Shown: one piece after another, positions 1 through 10,814 of the stretch
Layout: each line of letters begins with the position of its first letter
Numbering within the stretch: the stretch's first letter is position 1
Assembly (NCBI GenBank): GCA_965603365.1
Contig: CBFDCR010000005.1
Location: forward strand, 57,577-121,576
Direction of reading: 5' to 3'
DNA: 64,000 nucleotides
Origin: JAHELQ01 sp965603365
GTDB taxonomy: Bacteria; Acidobacteriota; Aminicenantia; UBA2199
Translations under genes and position numbers: made by a program
Notes under the pieces: model-generated
The model's input: only the letters and a program-made list of their open reading frames with translations
Database searches by the model: none
What the model was told of the DNA's origin: nothing

Positions 1-48
1 ACTGGTCCACCTGTTCCGAAATTTAGAGTTAAAAGAAGGCGTAGAAAC

Positions 49-77
49 TTGACAGGCCGTTGTTTTTCCGGTAGAGT
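49..77 (+). promoter_or_regulatory. sigma-70 promoter for the NACHT gene
   Basis: TTGACA at 49-54, a 17-nt spacer and TAGAGT at 72-77 precede the ATG at 96. The block TTTTTCCGGTAGA between and over the -10 is shared with the promoter at 4666-4694, so the two upstream regions may be related by copying. Confidence 0.6.
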
Positions 78-95
78 TCGATCCAGAGGAGAGCA

Positions 96-2429
96 ATGTT
101 GGCTGCGCACAGGTTAGAAGATATATATGTCCCGCTGAGGCTCAAGGAGATAGGCCAGGTGCGGGTGCTGGATGCCGATACCGCCATGCAAGAGAACAAC
201 CATCTGTTGATCCTCGGCGCACCGGGGGCCGGCAAGACCACCCTGCTTAAATACCTGGCCCTCCAATACGGTGCAGGACACGTTACCCTGCGGGAATTCG
301 TCCACAGCGGTAAGAGTTTGAGAGATTACAAGGCGTCCGTGCTGCTCCTGGACGGGCTGGATGAACTGACTTCCCCGGAGAACCGGGCACAGGCTTTAGG
401 GGAGATTCACCGCTTCGTGGCGCAGTATCCCCGCTGCCGGATGGTGGTGACCTCCCGGCCTACGGTTTCCCCCGATCAGTTGAGAGGCTTTAGCCGCCTG
501 AAATTGCTGGAATTTGATGGCCAGCAGATAGGGCAATTTATCGACAATTGGTCTGGCTCTGCCGGCCGGGATAGGGCGAACTTGCTGCTGCGCTTGTTGT
601 GGAGCCACAAAAGTATAGAGAGTCTGGCCAAAAACCCGCTGCTGCTCTCGGTGATGGCCACCCTTTACGACGAAGGCCGCGATTTGATGCAGGGCTGTGC
701 GCGCCTGTATGAGCGCATCACCCATTTGATGCTGGACCTCTGGGACGCCCACAAGAAAATGAAGCACCGGTTCCCTGCCGATATCAAGAGGTTTGTCTTG
801 ATGAAACTGGCGTTTCGCAGTCACCGGCTTCACCGGCACACCATGACACAAGAAGAGATTATAGAGGAGATGGCCCGGCATTCCGTCAGGATCAACCTTG
901 AGCAAGAGGCATTCTTTCCCTTGCTGGAGGAGATATGGCAGCGAAGTGGTTTGCTCTGGCCCGTATCAGAGGAGTCGTACGAGTTCTTTCACCTATCCTT
1001 CCAGGAGTATTTTACGGCCCTGGAGTTCACGGAGAGTAACGATAGGTTGTCCCCCATTATCCCATACCTTTACAAACCGTGGTGGGAGACCCCCACTCTT
1101 CTATATATGGAGATCAGCCGGCAGGCCGTCCCTTTTATCCGGCGGATTTCCAAAGAGATAGCCGAGGATATTTTTTACAGCAACCTGATGCTTTCAGGTC
1201 AATGCCTGGCCGCGGCCAAAGACCCGGACCCTGTGCTCAAAGGAGAGATCGTTCACTCCCTCTGGCAGCTTTACCACAACGGCGAGTTTCAATTACTCAA
1301 GGAGAGGGCCATCTCCGTTCTTGCCCGGTTAAAACCGCTTCATATTATTGAAGCGCAAATAAATAAATTGACCGATAATGAACCGGGGCTCCGAAGAGAG
1401 GCAGCGGAAACGCTGGGATTAATCGGAGGTGCTGAGGTATTACCCCCGCTTCTTATGGTACTTGTTAAGGATAACGATATCAAAGTGCGCAGTAGTGCCG
1501 CCTCTGCCGCTGCCCGGGTTGGCAGCCCCGGGGTTGTACCCCCCCTGGTAAATGCCCTGAATGGGGATAAGGAGGGTGAAGTACGTCAGAGTGTGGCCGA
1601 GGCCCTGGGATACATCGGCAGCCCGGTGGCCCTGCCGGCCCTTATGAGGGCACTTTCTGTCGATAAAGATAATAGAGTCAGAGGAGGTGCTGCCGAGGCC
1701 CTGGGAAAAATTGGGAACGCCCAGGCCCTCTCTCTGCTCTTGCAGGCATTCGGTGCCGAAAAGGAAATTTCCGTTCGCTGGCGCATCGCCAGGTCGTTGG
1801 GGCGCTTTGCAGGCACCGATGCCCGTGACACCCTTATTGAGGCCCTGGCCCATGACAAAGATAAAGAAGTTCGAGAGAGTGCCGCCGAAGGGCTGGGAAT
1901 GATCGGCAGCCCGGAATGTATGAAGCCGCTTTTGAACGCACTCTCTTCCGATAGGGATGGGGATGTTCGCGGCAGTGCGGCCCATGCCCTGGGATTGATC
2001 GGCAGTGCAGAGGCAGTACCGGAACTCATCAAGGCTTTCAGCACCGATTCCGATGTTGAAGTCAGGGGCCGGGCCGCCTTTGCCCTGGGACGGCTAAAAA
2101 GCAAAGAGGCGATACCCTACCTGGTCACTATCTTCAATGCCCACAAAGAGAGTATGTTTCGCGGAAATATCACCTATGCCTTAGGGGAGATTGCGGTCGA
2201 GGAAGCCGTCCCTTTCCTCATTCAAGTCCTCATCCTCGATGCCGATCCCTATGTCCGCTATCGGTCTGCTGAAGTTTTAGGCAAAATCGGCGATGTGATG
2301 ACCGTTTCACCGTTGAAATTGGCCTTAGAAGACGACGGCAGTTACTACGGCTGGAAAGTCAAAGATAAAGCCTTTGAAGCCCTGGAGAACCTCAGCCGGA
2401 GGCTGGACATCAGGATCAACAAGGATTAA
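96..2429 (+). CDS. NACHT-type STAND NTPase with C-terminal HEAT repeats
   Basis: A 777-residue cytosolic P-loop NTPase of the STAND class. Walker A GAPGAGKT lies at residues 41-48, Walker B LLLDGLDE at 83-90 and a sensor-like VTSRP near 120, the usual NACHT layout. From about residue 415 to 760 there is a run of roughly 30-residue HEAT/PBS-lyase repeats with recurring VRxxAAxALGxIG cores. The start is fixed by GAGGAG just upstream and by an in-frame stop at 72-74. No N-terminal effector domain precedes the NTPase, so the protein is either a sensor ATPase acting with a partner or uses the HEAT array for binding. STAND proteins commonly act in signalling or phage defence; the role here is inference. 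No partner gene is adjacent. Confidence 0.85.
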   Translation: MLAAHRLEDIYVPLRLKEIGQVRVLDADTAMQENNHLLILGAPGAGKTTLLKYLALQYGAGHVTLREFVHSGKSLRDYKASVLLLDGLDELTSPENRAQALGEIHRFVAQYPRCRMVVTSRPTVSPDQLRGFSRLKLLEFDGQQIGQFIDNWSGSAGRDRANLLLRLLWSHKSIESLAKNPLLLSVMATLYDEGRDLMQGCARLYERITHLMLDLWDAHKKMKHRFPADIKRFVLMKLAFRSHRLHRHTMTQEEIIEEMARHSVRINLEQEAFFPLLEEIWQRSGLLWPVSEESYEFFHLSFQEYFTALEFTESNDRLSPIIPYLYKPWWETPTLLYMEISRQAVPFIRRISKEIAEDIFYSNLMLSGQCLAAAKDPDPVLKGEIVHSLWQLYHNGEFQLLKERAISVLARLKPLHIIEAQINKLTDNEPGLRREAAETLGLIGGAEVLPPLLMVLVKDNDIKVRSSAASAAARVGSPGVVPPLVNALNGDKEGEVRQSVAEALGYIGSPVALPALMRALSVDKDNRVRGGAAEALGKIGNAQALSLLLQAFGAEKEISVRWRIARSLGRFAGTDARDTLIEALAHDKDKEVRESAAEGLGMIGSPECMKPLLNALSSDRDGDVRGSAAHALGLIGSAEAVPELIKAFSTDSDVEVRGRAAFALGRLKSKEAIPYLVTIFNAHKESMFRGNITYALGEIAVEEAVPFLIQVLILDADPYVRYRSAEVLGKIGDVMTVSPLKLALEDDGSYYGWKVKDKAFEALENLSRRLDIRINKD

Positions 2430-2460
2430 GTATCAGGGGTCGAAATTTTTGACATTGATA

Positions 2461-2489
2461 TTGACAGGCGTTTGAGGTTGGAGTACAAT
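2461..2489 (+). promoter_or_regulatory. sigma-70 promoter for the deiminase gene
   Basis: TTGACA at 2461-2466, 17-nt spacer, TACAAT at 2484-2489. The leader to the ATG at 2566 is about 70 nt and carries a strong AAGGAGG before the start. Confidence 0.7.
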
Positions 2490-2565
2490 TGTCTATTATT
2501 TGAGTAATACGTCGGATCATTCGAGCGAAGAATCACACAATTCTATATAAAAAAAGGAGGTTCAC

Positions 2566-4641
2566 ATGTCGTTCATGAGAGTATTACTCAGTCTGCTCAG
2601 CCTATGGCTGCTGTTGTTGACGCTGCCGGTCTCCGGCCAACAACTGACCCACCAGATGACCGAGGAGGAAAAGGCATTGATGCCCGCCTACCTCGAGTCT
2701 CAGGCGATCAGGGTGCAAACCCTGCCGCCGCCGGTTCCGGTTCGCAACATCTCCGAATTTGAACCCATGGAGGGCGTCTTGATCGCCTATCCCCTGGGCA
2801 TCCCCGTTTCACTGGTCCGGGATATGGCAGAAGACGTGATGGTCACCACCATTGTGGACAGTGCCGCCAAAGAGCAGCAGGCCCGAAACCTGTACAGTTC
2901 GGCCGGCGTTAATCTGGCCAACTGCAATTTCTTATATGCCCCCCATGATTCCTATTGGACCAGGGACTACGGCCCCTGGTTTGTCGCCGACGGCAGCGAG
3001 AAGATCAGCGTGATTAATTTTATCTACAACCGGCCCCGGCCCAACGACAATAACATCCCGGTGGAAATGGCGACTTTTTTGGGACTGGACTTATACGAAA
3101 TGGACCTGGTCCACAGCGGCGGCAATTATATGACCGACGGCTGGGGCATCTCCGTCTCCACCGACCTGGTATGGGATGACAACGCTGCCAAAACCCATGA
3201 AGAGATTAACCAGGTCATGGACGATTATTTAGGCGTCCATACCTACCACGTGACCGCCGACCCCCAGGGCGAGTATATCAAACATGTGGACTGCTGGGCC
3301 AAATACCTGGATGTGGATAAGATCTTAATCGCCGAGGTACCGGCAACCGATTCCCGCTACAGCGATTATGAGGCTGCCGCCAGTTACTTCGCCGACGAGA
3401 CCTCGGGCTACGGGAACAAATACCAGGTCTACCGGGTCTACACCCCCAATGACCAGCCCTATACCAACTCGTTGATCCTGAACAAGAGGGTGTTTGTGCC
3501 CACCGTGAATTCTGCCTATGATTCTACTGCCATCTCCACCTACCAGACGGCCATGCCCGGGTATACCATCACCGGTGTAGCCGGCGATTGGGTATCCACC
3601 GATGCCCTGCACTGCCGGGTCAAAGGCATTGCCGATCGGGGGATGTTGTACATCAAACACCTGCCCCTGCTGGAAGAACAACCCCAGCAAGGGGAGTATG
3701 AAATCACGGCCGAGATCGTTCCCTACAGCGGCCTGCCGGTGGTCACCGATTCGGTCAAAATCTACTACAGGGTCGATGGCGGTGTGTATTATCCCGTGGA
3801 TATGACCAACACCTCGGGCTATGCCTATACGGGCAGCATCCCCGGCCAGGCCCAGGGCAGCGAGATCGGGTACTACATCCATACCGGAGATACCTCCGGC
3901 CGGGTCAGCGAGCATCCCTTGATCGGCGCCGCCGACCCCCATGAGTTTACCGTGGCCGCTCCCCCGCAGCCGCCGGTGGCCGATTTTACCGCTGCCGCCA
4001 CCACGGTAATCGAAGGTGCGAGTGTCCAGTTTACCGACCAGTCCACCAATAACCCCACCTCCTGGTCCTGGTCCTTTCCCGGGGCCACCCCTTCCGCCAG
4101 CACCGACCAGAATCCCGCGGTCATCTACTATTCCCAGGGCACTTATACCGTTACGTTGACGGCTGCCAATTCGGTGGGCAGCGATACGGAGACAAAGGTC
4201 GATTACATCACCGTTCTGCCGGCCGGTGCCTGCCTGGGAGAGGTGGTCAATCCCGGTTTCGAGACCGGTTCCACTTCAGGCTGGATCGAAACCGGCGACG
4301 TGAGTGTAACCACCACGGCCCACAGCGGTTCATATGGGGTGAGTGTCAATGCCAACGGCAGCGGGGTGGAGCAGGAGGTCATCGGCCTGTGCCCCAATAC
4401 CAGCTATACGGTGTCTGCCTGGGGAATTGCCAAGTCCAATGCCGATGTATACCTGGGGATAAAAAATTACGGTGGTACCGATCAGACCGTGCAGTTCACC
4501 GACAGCAAGAACTGGCAGCAGCGATCCATTACCTTTACCACCGGGGCTGCCAATACCAGTGTGACGGTATTCTTCGCCAAAACATCCACCAGCAAATTCG
4601 GCGGCAGCGCCGATGACTTTGAACTCACATTGGCCAACTAA
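2566..4641 (+). CDS. secreted peptidylarginine deiminase / agmatine deiminase family protein with PKD domain
   Basis: A 691-residue exported enzyme of the PAD_porph (PF04371) family, which converts guanidino groups to citrulline or carbamoyl products plus ammonia. The N-terminus is a signal peptide (hydrophobic to about residue 24, then SGQQ). All catalytic positions known from Porphyromonas PPAD are visible: Asp134 in TRDYGPWF, His240 and Asp242 in KHVDCWAKY, Asn315 in PTVNSAYD and the nucleophile Cys350 in DALHCRVKG. The ALHCR context and the exported form resemble PPAD more than cytosolic agmatine deiminases (GGGxIHC). After the catalytic and Ig-like parts come a PKD domain (about 468-550) and a lectin/CBM-like beta-sandwich (about 553-691) starting NPGFETG. 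No type IX sorting domain is obvious. It is monocistronic with its own promoter. Substrate (protein arginine or small guanidines) cannot be decided from sequence. Confidence 0.85.
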   Translation: MSFMRVLLSLLSLWLLLLTLPVSGQQLTHQMTEEEKALMPAYLESQAIRVQTLPPPVPVRNISEFEPMEGVLIAYPLGIPVSLVRDMAEDVMVTTIVDSAAKEQQARNLYSSAGVNLANCNFLYAPHDSYWTRDYGPWFVADGSEKISVINFIYNRPRPNDNNIPVEMATFLGLDLYEMDLVHSGGNYMTDGWGISVSTDLVWDDNAAKTHEEINQVMDDYLGVHTYHVTADPQGEYIKHVDCWAKYLDVDKILIAEVPATDSRYSDYEAAASYFADETSGYGNKYQVYRVYTPNDQPYTNSLILNKRVFVPTVNSAYDSTAISTYQTAMPGYTITGVAGDWVSTDALHCRVKGIADRGMLYIKHLPLLEEQPQQGEYEITAEIVPYSGLPVVTDSVKIYYRVDGGVYYPVDMTNTSGYAYTGSIPGQAQGSEIGYYIHTGDTSGRVSEHPLIGAADPHEFTVAAPPQPPVADFTAAATTVIEGASVQFTDQSTNNPTSWSWSFPGATPSASTDQNPAVIYYSQGTYTVTLTAANSVGSDTETKVDYITVLPAGACLGEVVNPGFETGSTSGWIETGDVSVTTTAHSGSYGVSVNANGSGVEQEVIGLCPNTSYTVSAWGIAKSNADVYLGIKNYGGTDQTVQFTDSKNWQQRSITFTTGAANTSVTVFFAKTSTSKFGGSADDFELTLAN

Positions 4642-4665
4642 CCTTTTAGCCCTTTCCCTCACCCC

Positions 4666-4694
4666 TTGACAGCGGGTGATTTTTCCGGTAGATT
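4666..4694 (+). promoter_or_regulatory. sigma-70 promoter for the nitroreductase-like gene
   Basis: TTGACA at 4666-4671, 17-nt spacer, TAGATT at 4689-4694, giving a very short leader to the ATG at 4715. It shares TTTTTCCGGTAGA with the promoter at 49-77. Confidence 0.6.
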
Positions 4695-4714
4695 TCAATC
4701 GGCAGAGGCGTTAG

Positions 4715-5533
4715 ATGCTGTATCGGAGGCCGGTTGATGAATTGATTCGGGAGCGCTACTCGTGTCGGGCCTATTTCCGGAGGCGGCTTGAACCGGGCAG
4801 GAGGCGGCAATTGGAGGGGGCCTGCCGAATGCTGCGCCAGGGACTCGTGGGGGAGCGGGCCAGGTTTCAGCTGGTTGAACTCGGCAATGAGGCATTACGG
4901 CGGATGAATCCGGGGGATTTTAGTTTAATCGTGAATCCCCTGACTTTTATCGCCGGTGCCATCCAACAATCGCCGTTGGCCTACGAAAGTTATGGCTATT
5001 TGCTGGAGCATCTGGTGCTGAAGGCCACCGATCTGGGATTGGGCACCTGCTGGCTGGGCTACTTTGATACCTCGTTTTTTGGGGTGGCGTCTCTGGCCGC
5101 CGATGAATTGCTGCCGGCTGTCTCTGTGGTGGGTGAGGCCGCGGAAGGGCGAGAGGTATCCGGTAGAGATAGATGGGAATACATGTTTTTTATGGGAAAC
5201 TTTGAGGAGCCGATCTCCCGGGAGGAGGCCGGACAATATGCCGAATCATTGGAGATGGTGCGGTTGGCCCCTTCATCGGGCAATACCCAGCCCTGGCGAA
5301 TCGTGAAGGAACGGGGCCGCCGTGTTTTTCATTTTTACAAAGAGCGGATTGACCGGCATTATGAAGAAAAACGGCTGCACAATATCGACCTGGGCATCGC
5401 CATGTGCCACTTTGAACTGGCGGCCCGGAAAAACCGTCTGGCAGGCCGATGGAATCGACTGAAACCGGAGCCGGATGTCGGCCCCCTTCCCCGCAGAACC
5501 GAGTACATCATCAGTTACGAATTTACAATTTGA
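4715..5533 (+). CDS. nitroreductase-like protein (TM1586 NiRdase type)
   Basis: A 272-residue protein with a nitroreductase-type N-terminus (IRERYSCRAYFRRRLEPG), the AIQQSPLAYESYGYLLEHLVLKA segment typical of the FMN-binding fold, and a second half beginning MVRLAPSSGNTQPWR, which repeats the FMN-site SxxNxQPW motif. This two-part organisation matches the putative TM1586-type nitroreductases (PF14512), usually annotated as FMN-dependent oxidoreductases with unknown substrate. The start sits 20 nt after a good promoter with a weak GGCAGAGG ribosome site. The flanking genes are unrelated, so it is probably monocistronic. The enzymatic role is family-level inference. Confidence 0.75.
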   Translation: MLYRRPVDELIRERYSCRAYFRRRLEPGRRRQLEGACRMLRQGLVGERARFQLVELGNEALRRMNPGDFSLIVNPLTFIAGAIQQSPLAYESYGYLLEHLVLKATDLGLGTCWLGYFDTSFFGVASLAADELLPAVSVVGEAAEGREVSGRDRWEYMFFMGNFEEPISREEAGQYAESLEMVRLAPSSGNTQPWRIVKERGRRVFHFYKERIDRHYEEKRLHNIDLGIAMCHFELAARKNRLAGRWNRLKPEPDVGPLPRRTEYIISYEFTI

Positions 5534-5550
5534 GACAGAAGTGTTAAAAT
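5522..5550 (+). promoter_or_regulatory. sigma-70 promoter for the FmdB-like gene
   Basis: TTTACA at 5522-5527, 17-nt spacer, TAAAAT at 5545-5550; it overlaps the end of the preceding gene. Ribosome site AAGAGGTAAG lies before the ATG at 5596. Confidence 0.5.
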
Positions 5551-5595
5551 ATATCTTAACCTTTGTATTGAAATCAATCTAAAAGAGGTAAGAAG

Positions 5596-5847
5596 ATGCC
5601 GATTTATGAATATGAATGTCAGGAGTGCGGTAAGGTCAGCGAGGTTTTACATAAATCTCTGAATATCAAACCGGTCTCCTGCCCGGTTTGCCATTCTGAA
5701 AATGTTTCCAAACTGCATTCGGTGCCTATGACCATAACCACCAAACGGACGATTCCTTCAGACATCTCGATCCCCTGCGGCAAGAGGGGCACCTGCCAGA
5801 TGCCGGCCAGCGACTGCCCGGCCGCCAGGTTGGAAAAGTCCCGTTAG
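5596..5847 (+). CDS. FmdB-type zinc ribbon protein
   Basis: An 83-residue protein opening MPIYEYECQECGKVSEV followed by VSCPVCHS, the two CxxC knuckles of the FmdB/CxxC_CXXC_SSSS regulatory zinc-ribbon family (PF09723). The tail has further Cys residues (PCGKRGTCQ, ASDCPA) beyond the core domain. Members are small cytosolic zinc-binding proteins of poorly defined, possibly regulatory, function. It faces the convergent peroxiredoxin gene with 16 nt between stops. Confidence 0.85.
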   Translation: MPIYEYECQECGKVSEVLHKSLNIKPVSCPVCHSENVSKLHSVPMTITTKRTIPSDISIPCGKRGTCQMPASDCPAARLEKSR

Positions 5848-5863
5848 AAACGAATAATGGTAA

Positions 5864-6331
5864 TCATCGATTGTACTCTTCCAGAAAGTCGATGATCTCC
5901 TGCATGTCCGGGACTTCCGGGATGTCGTAGATTTTGAGAAAGATGATCTTACCCTTTTCGTCGAGGATGATGTTGGCCCGTTCGGAAAATCCTTCCTTTT
6001 GGCGCAGAATCCCCAGCTTGTTGGCTAAATCGCCGTGGGGCCAGAGGTCGGCCAGCAGGTGAACATTCTTTATGCCGATGTTGTCGGCCCAGGCCTTCTT
6101 GGAAAACTGGGAGTCGATACTCAAACCGAGGGGTACGGTGTTGAGTCCCTCCAGTTTTTTCAGGTTCTCCTCCAGGGACTGCATCTGCGTGGTGCAGACC
6201 GGCGTCCAGGCCAGGGGGTGAAAGGAGAGTAACACTTTCTTGCCCTTGAAATCATCCAGCTTGACCTCTTTATTATGTTGATCTTTCAGTACAAAATTCG
6301 GTACCTTATCTCCTATTTTATAATTTGCCAT
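5864..6331 (-). CDS. peroxiredoxin, single-Cys (AhpC/TSA, AhpE-like)
   Basis: A 155-residue thiol peroxidase reducing hydroperoxides in the cytosol. The start MANYKIGDKVPNF at 6331 is chosen because AGAGGAG lies upstream; a longer reading from 6364 would run through the -10. The peroxidatic Cys is in HPLAWTPVCTTQM, matching the PxxxTxxC signature with Leu-Ala inserted between His-Pro and Trp. No second Cys is seen, so it should be a 1-Cys enzyme needing an external reductant. It fits the nearby iron/oxidative-stress island (encapsulated ferritin, Feo system) but is transcribed alone. Confidence 0.88.
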   Translation of the reverse strand: MANYKIGDKVPNFVLKDQHNKEVKLDDFKGKKVLLSFHPLAWTPVCTTQMQSLEENLKKLEGLNTVPLGLSIDSQFSKKAWADNIGIKNVHLLADLWPHGDLANKLGILRQKEGFSERANIILDEKGKIIFLKIYDIPEVPDMQEIIDFLEEYNR

Positions 6332-6353
6332 TGTAAATCTCCTCTTACTGTTA

Positions 6354-6381
6354 ATTATAAACAATTTCCTCCATTTGTCAA
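6354..6381 (-). promoter_or_regulatory. sigma-70 promoter for the peroxiredoxin
   Basis: On the minus strand TTGACA (plus-strand 6376-6381), 16-nt spacer, and TATAAT (6354-6359), placing the transcript start about 15 nt before the ATG. Confidence 0.7.
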
Positions 6382-6547
6382 CCCTTATTTATAATTTAAC
6401 CCCAGGGCACCCGGACCAGCCCATTTAAAAAACTTTCACGCAGGATATTGAAATTTAGGGGTTTTTCCTTTATGATTTCCCTGGTTGCCAATTCTGATGT
6501 TATTTCAATATAAAAAATGGGATCGATTATAATAGGAGTATTCGGGC

Positions 6548-6763
6548 ATGCAGAAAAGCTTGTTTAACGAGATGATTGAGAACTTCGATTTGGAGCTGGA
6601 TAAACGTCTCAGGCGGATTGAAGTCATGTACCAGAGTGGAAAGGAAGTGGATGGAGAGCGAGTGTGGAGATTATGGAGAACAGTGGATCAATTTTCGTAC
6701 CGACATGAAATAAACATGGGGGGAATAAAAAAAAGGGACAGGCGCGAAAAAGATCTCCGATGA
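6548..6763 (+). CDS. small hypothetical protein
   Basis: A 71-residue charged, helical-looking protein with no family I recognise. AGGAG nine nt before the ATG supports translation. The C-terminus runs into a copy of the dispersed phrase GGGACAGGCGCGAAAAA seen elsewhere in intergenic DNA (for example near 34017, opposite strand), which suggests the native end may have been replaced. Function unknown. Confidence 0.4.
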   Translation: MQKSLFNEMIENFDLELDKRLRRIEVMYQSGKEVDGERVWRLWRTVDQFSYRHEINMGGIKKRDRREKDLR

Positions 6764-6852
6764 GCCAGAAGAGGGAAGTGCGGAGTTAAAAGTAACTGAG
6801 AATTATGGTAAAATAATAAAGAAGTGGTAAAAGTAAGTCTGGAGGTTTTAAT

Positions 6853-7071
6853 ATGAAGACCATTCAAGCTGAAATACCTGATCAGCTTTATAAGAAGGCC
6901 AGTATTCTCGTGAAAGAAGGTTGGTTTCGAGACGAGAAAGAGATCTTTTCAGAAGCCATACGCCGATTTTTAGATTCACACCGTTCGGAACTGATGGAAA
7001 AGTTCGTTCTCAATGATGTGGAATGGGGCCTTCATGGCGATGACGGAAAAGATAAAAAAAGTAGTCTGTGA
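6853..7071 (+). CDS. ribbon-helix-helix antitoxin-like protein
   Basis: A 72-residue protein starting MKTIQAEIPDQLYKKASIL, with the beta strand and two helices (KEIFSEAIRRFLDSH) of MetJ/Arc/CopG antitoxins. AGGT sits 7 nt before the ATG. Its 3' end overlaps the start of the PIN-domain gene, the usual antitoxin-toxin overlap. It would bind its own promoter and neutralise the PIN protein. Confidence 0.75.
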   Translation: MKTIQAEIPDQLYKKASILVKEGWFRDEKEIFSEAIRRFLDSHRSELMEKFVLNDVEWGLHGDDGKDKKSSL

Positions 7072-7555
7072 TGCCGGCCCTATCATACACCTGGACGAAC
7101 TTGATTGCCTAAATCTCCTTTCCGATTTCCGGGAGATCTTTTTGGCTGAAACTGTATGGAAGGAGGTTGAGAAATACCGTCCATCGACTCTAATAAGATC
7201 GGGATTATCTCTCATACGTTGTTCTCAGGAGTACCCTGCCAATGAATCCCTTTATACAATGTGCCGCATTTTTTCTTTAGATGCAGGAGAGGTGGAAGCA
7301 TTGGCTATAATGGAAAAGAACCCAACGGCCATGTTTCTAACTGATGATGCCTCTGCCCGTTTGGTTGCTGAGCAAGTGGGATTTCGTGTTCATGGGTCAA
7401 TTGGCATACTGGTTAGATCAATACGGTGGGGGCAAAAACAACCAGAGGAAGTTATAAACATACTTGGCGAGATACCGTCCAGGAGTACACTCTATATAAA
7501 ACCTTCCCTAATAGATAAAATTATACAAGAAATCAAAAAGGGGGTTCGTTTGTAA
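7034..7555 (+). CDS. PIN-domain toxin-like protein (DUF3368 type)
   Basis: About 173 residues. Acidic PIN residues are visible in VCDAGPIIHLDEL, DAGEVEALAI and LTDDASARL; the segment GFRVHGSIGILV is typical of DUF3368 proteins (PF11848), putative ribonuclease toxins. The start is uncertain: ATG at 7034 or 7040, both inside the antitoxin reading frame, and an upstream ATG at 7013-7018 is less likely because of the longer overlap. Paired with the ribbon-helix-helix gene it forms a type II toxin-antitoxin cassette. Confidence 0.75.
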   Translation: MAMTEKIKKVVCDAGPIIHLDELDCLNLLSDFREIFLAETVWKEVEKYRPSTLIRSGLSLIRCSQEYPANESLYTMCRIFSLDAGEVEALAIMEKNPTAMFLTDDASARLVAEQVGFRVHGSIGILVRSIRWGQKQPEEVINILGEIPSRSTLYIKPSLIDKIIQEIKKGVRL

Positions 7556-7716
7556 AATAATGTTAAGCGAATAGGAATAAAAAAGGGAATGAAAAAGGAA
7601 CAGCCGCGAAAATGTTCCCCGAAATTGATGTTAGAATGATAGGACTGAATCCCGAAGGGGAGAAGGAAAAACATAGTGCTGAAAATAGATAAGAATGACC
7701 CCCCGGATTTTTTCGA

Positions 7717-9942
<2,226 letters not shown>

Positions 9943-9989
9943 TTCTTCCCCTAAAAGTAGAGCCAAAGGAAGAAAAACAGGTTGTCTAT

Positions 9990-10814
9990 TTAGATGGTTG
10001 GGGCGTCGAGGGGGTAGAGGCAATGGGGGTGGTGCATCTGTTGGCGGACGATGGGGAATTTTTGTTGGCTGCCCCGCCAGATGGCGAGGCCCTGGGGGTG
10101 GGTGAGGTTGAGGAGATAGATGTCGGTATCGCTGTCGCCGGCGGTGATTAAGGGCGGCTCCGGGCCGATATGTTGGCGGTAAATCTCGGCCTTGCCCTCG
10201 GTTATGGGCAGCGGCTCTTTGAGTTGGTCGGTCAGCACCGGCCGGCCGTTGATATCCTGTAACACCGGCTCGATGCCGAAGCAGTGGGCCCGGGGAATAG
10301 CGAAGTATTCTACTCCCACCACCTCTACGGTAAAGCGGTTGCTGGCGGAGATGATGTAGGTCTCGTAATCCAGGGAAAGGAGCCAGTCCACCAGGGCCTG
10401 CATGGTGGGGTTGGGGGCAGGAACCGGGACGCGGCAGCCCTCCAGTTCCAGGTATTGGGCCGGGGAATCCATGACTCTCCTGGTGGTCTCCCGGAGGGAA
10501 TCTAAGGAAATACCGGCCATGGCCGCGCTGATTTTCTTATAGGCCGCCACTTTTCCCTGCCGGTCCAGGATATCCTGGTACTCCTGCCAGGCTAAGGGGA
10601 TGGGAGTCCGGTTTACGGTTTGGGCCTTGATCTTTTCATCCAGCTTCAGTTGCACGAATACGGCATCCCCCACGTCGCCGTCGAGCAGGGTATTGTCCAG
10701 GTCAAAGACCGCTCTCTTTTGGCCGGATTTTAACTCCACCCCGCCGCTGGTAACCCTGCCTTCGACGGCCTGGATTTTTCGTTGGAGTTTTTCAAAAATT
10801 TGTTCGGGCTGCAC
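9990..10814 (-). CDS. HAD-superfamily phosphatase (SerB-like, HAD-IB)
   Basis: About 274 residues. HAD motif I is FDLDNTLLDGD, motif II YIISASNRF and motif IV TAGDSDTDIYLL; the all-helical cap between them resembles phosphoserine-phosphatase-like HAD-IB proteins. The start is GTG at 10814, whose G shares a base with the TAG stop of the encapsulin gene (TAGTG), indicating translational coupling. A phosphatase coupled to an encapsulin shell gene is unusual; there is no recognisable encapsulin cargo tag at its C-terminus (ends YPLDAPTI), so it may simply be co-transcribed. Substrate unknown. Confidence 0.82.
   Translation of the reverse strand: MQPEQIFEKLQRKIQAVEGRVTSGGVELKSGQKRAVFDLDNTLLDGDVGDAVFVQLKLDEKIKAQTVNRTPIPLAWQEYQDILDRQGKVAAYKKISAAMAGISLDSLRETTRRVMDSPAQYLELEGCRVPVPAPNPTMQALVDWLLSLDYETYIISASNRFTVEVVGVEYFAIPRAHCFGIEPVLQDINGRPVLTDQLKEPLPITEGKAEIYRQHIGPEPPLITAGDSDTDIYLLNLTHPQGLAIWRGSQQKFPIVRQQMHHPHCLYPLDAPTI

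Noticed and set aside
1440..2104. Long minus-strand frames across the HEAT-repeat region
   Set aside because: They repeat with the HEAT period and follow from the codon periodicity of the real gene on the plus strand.
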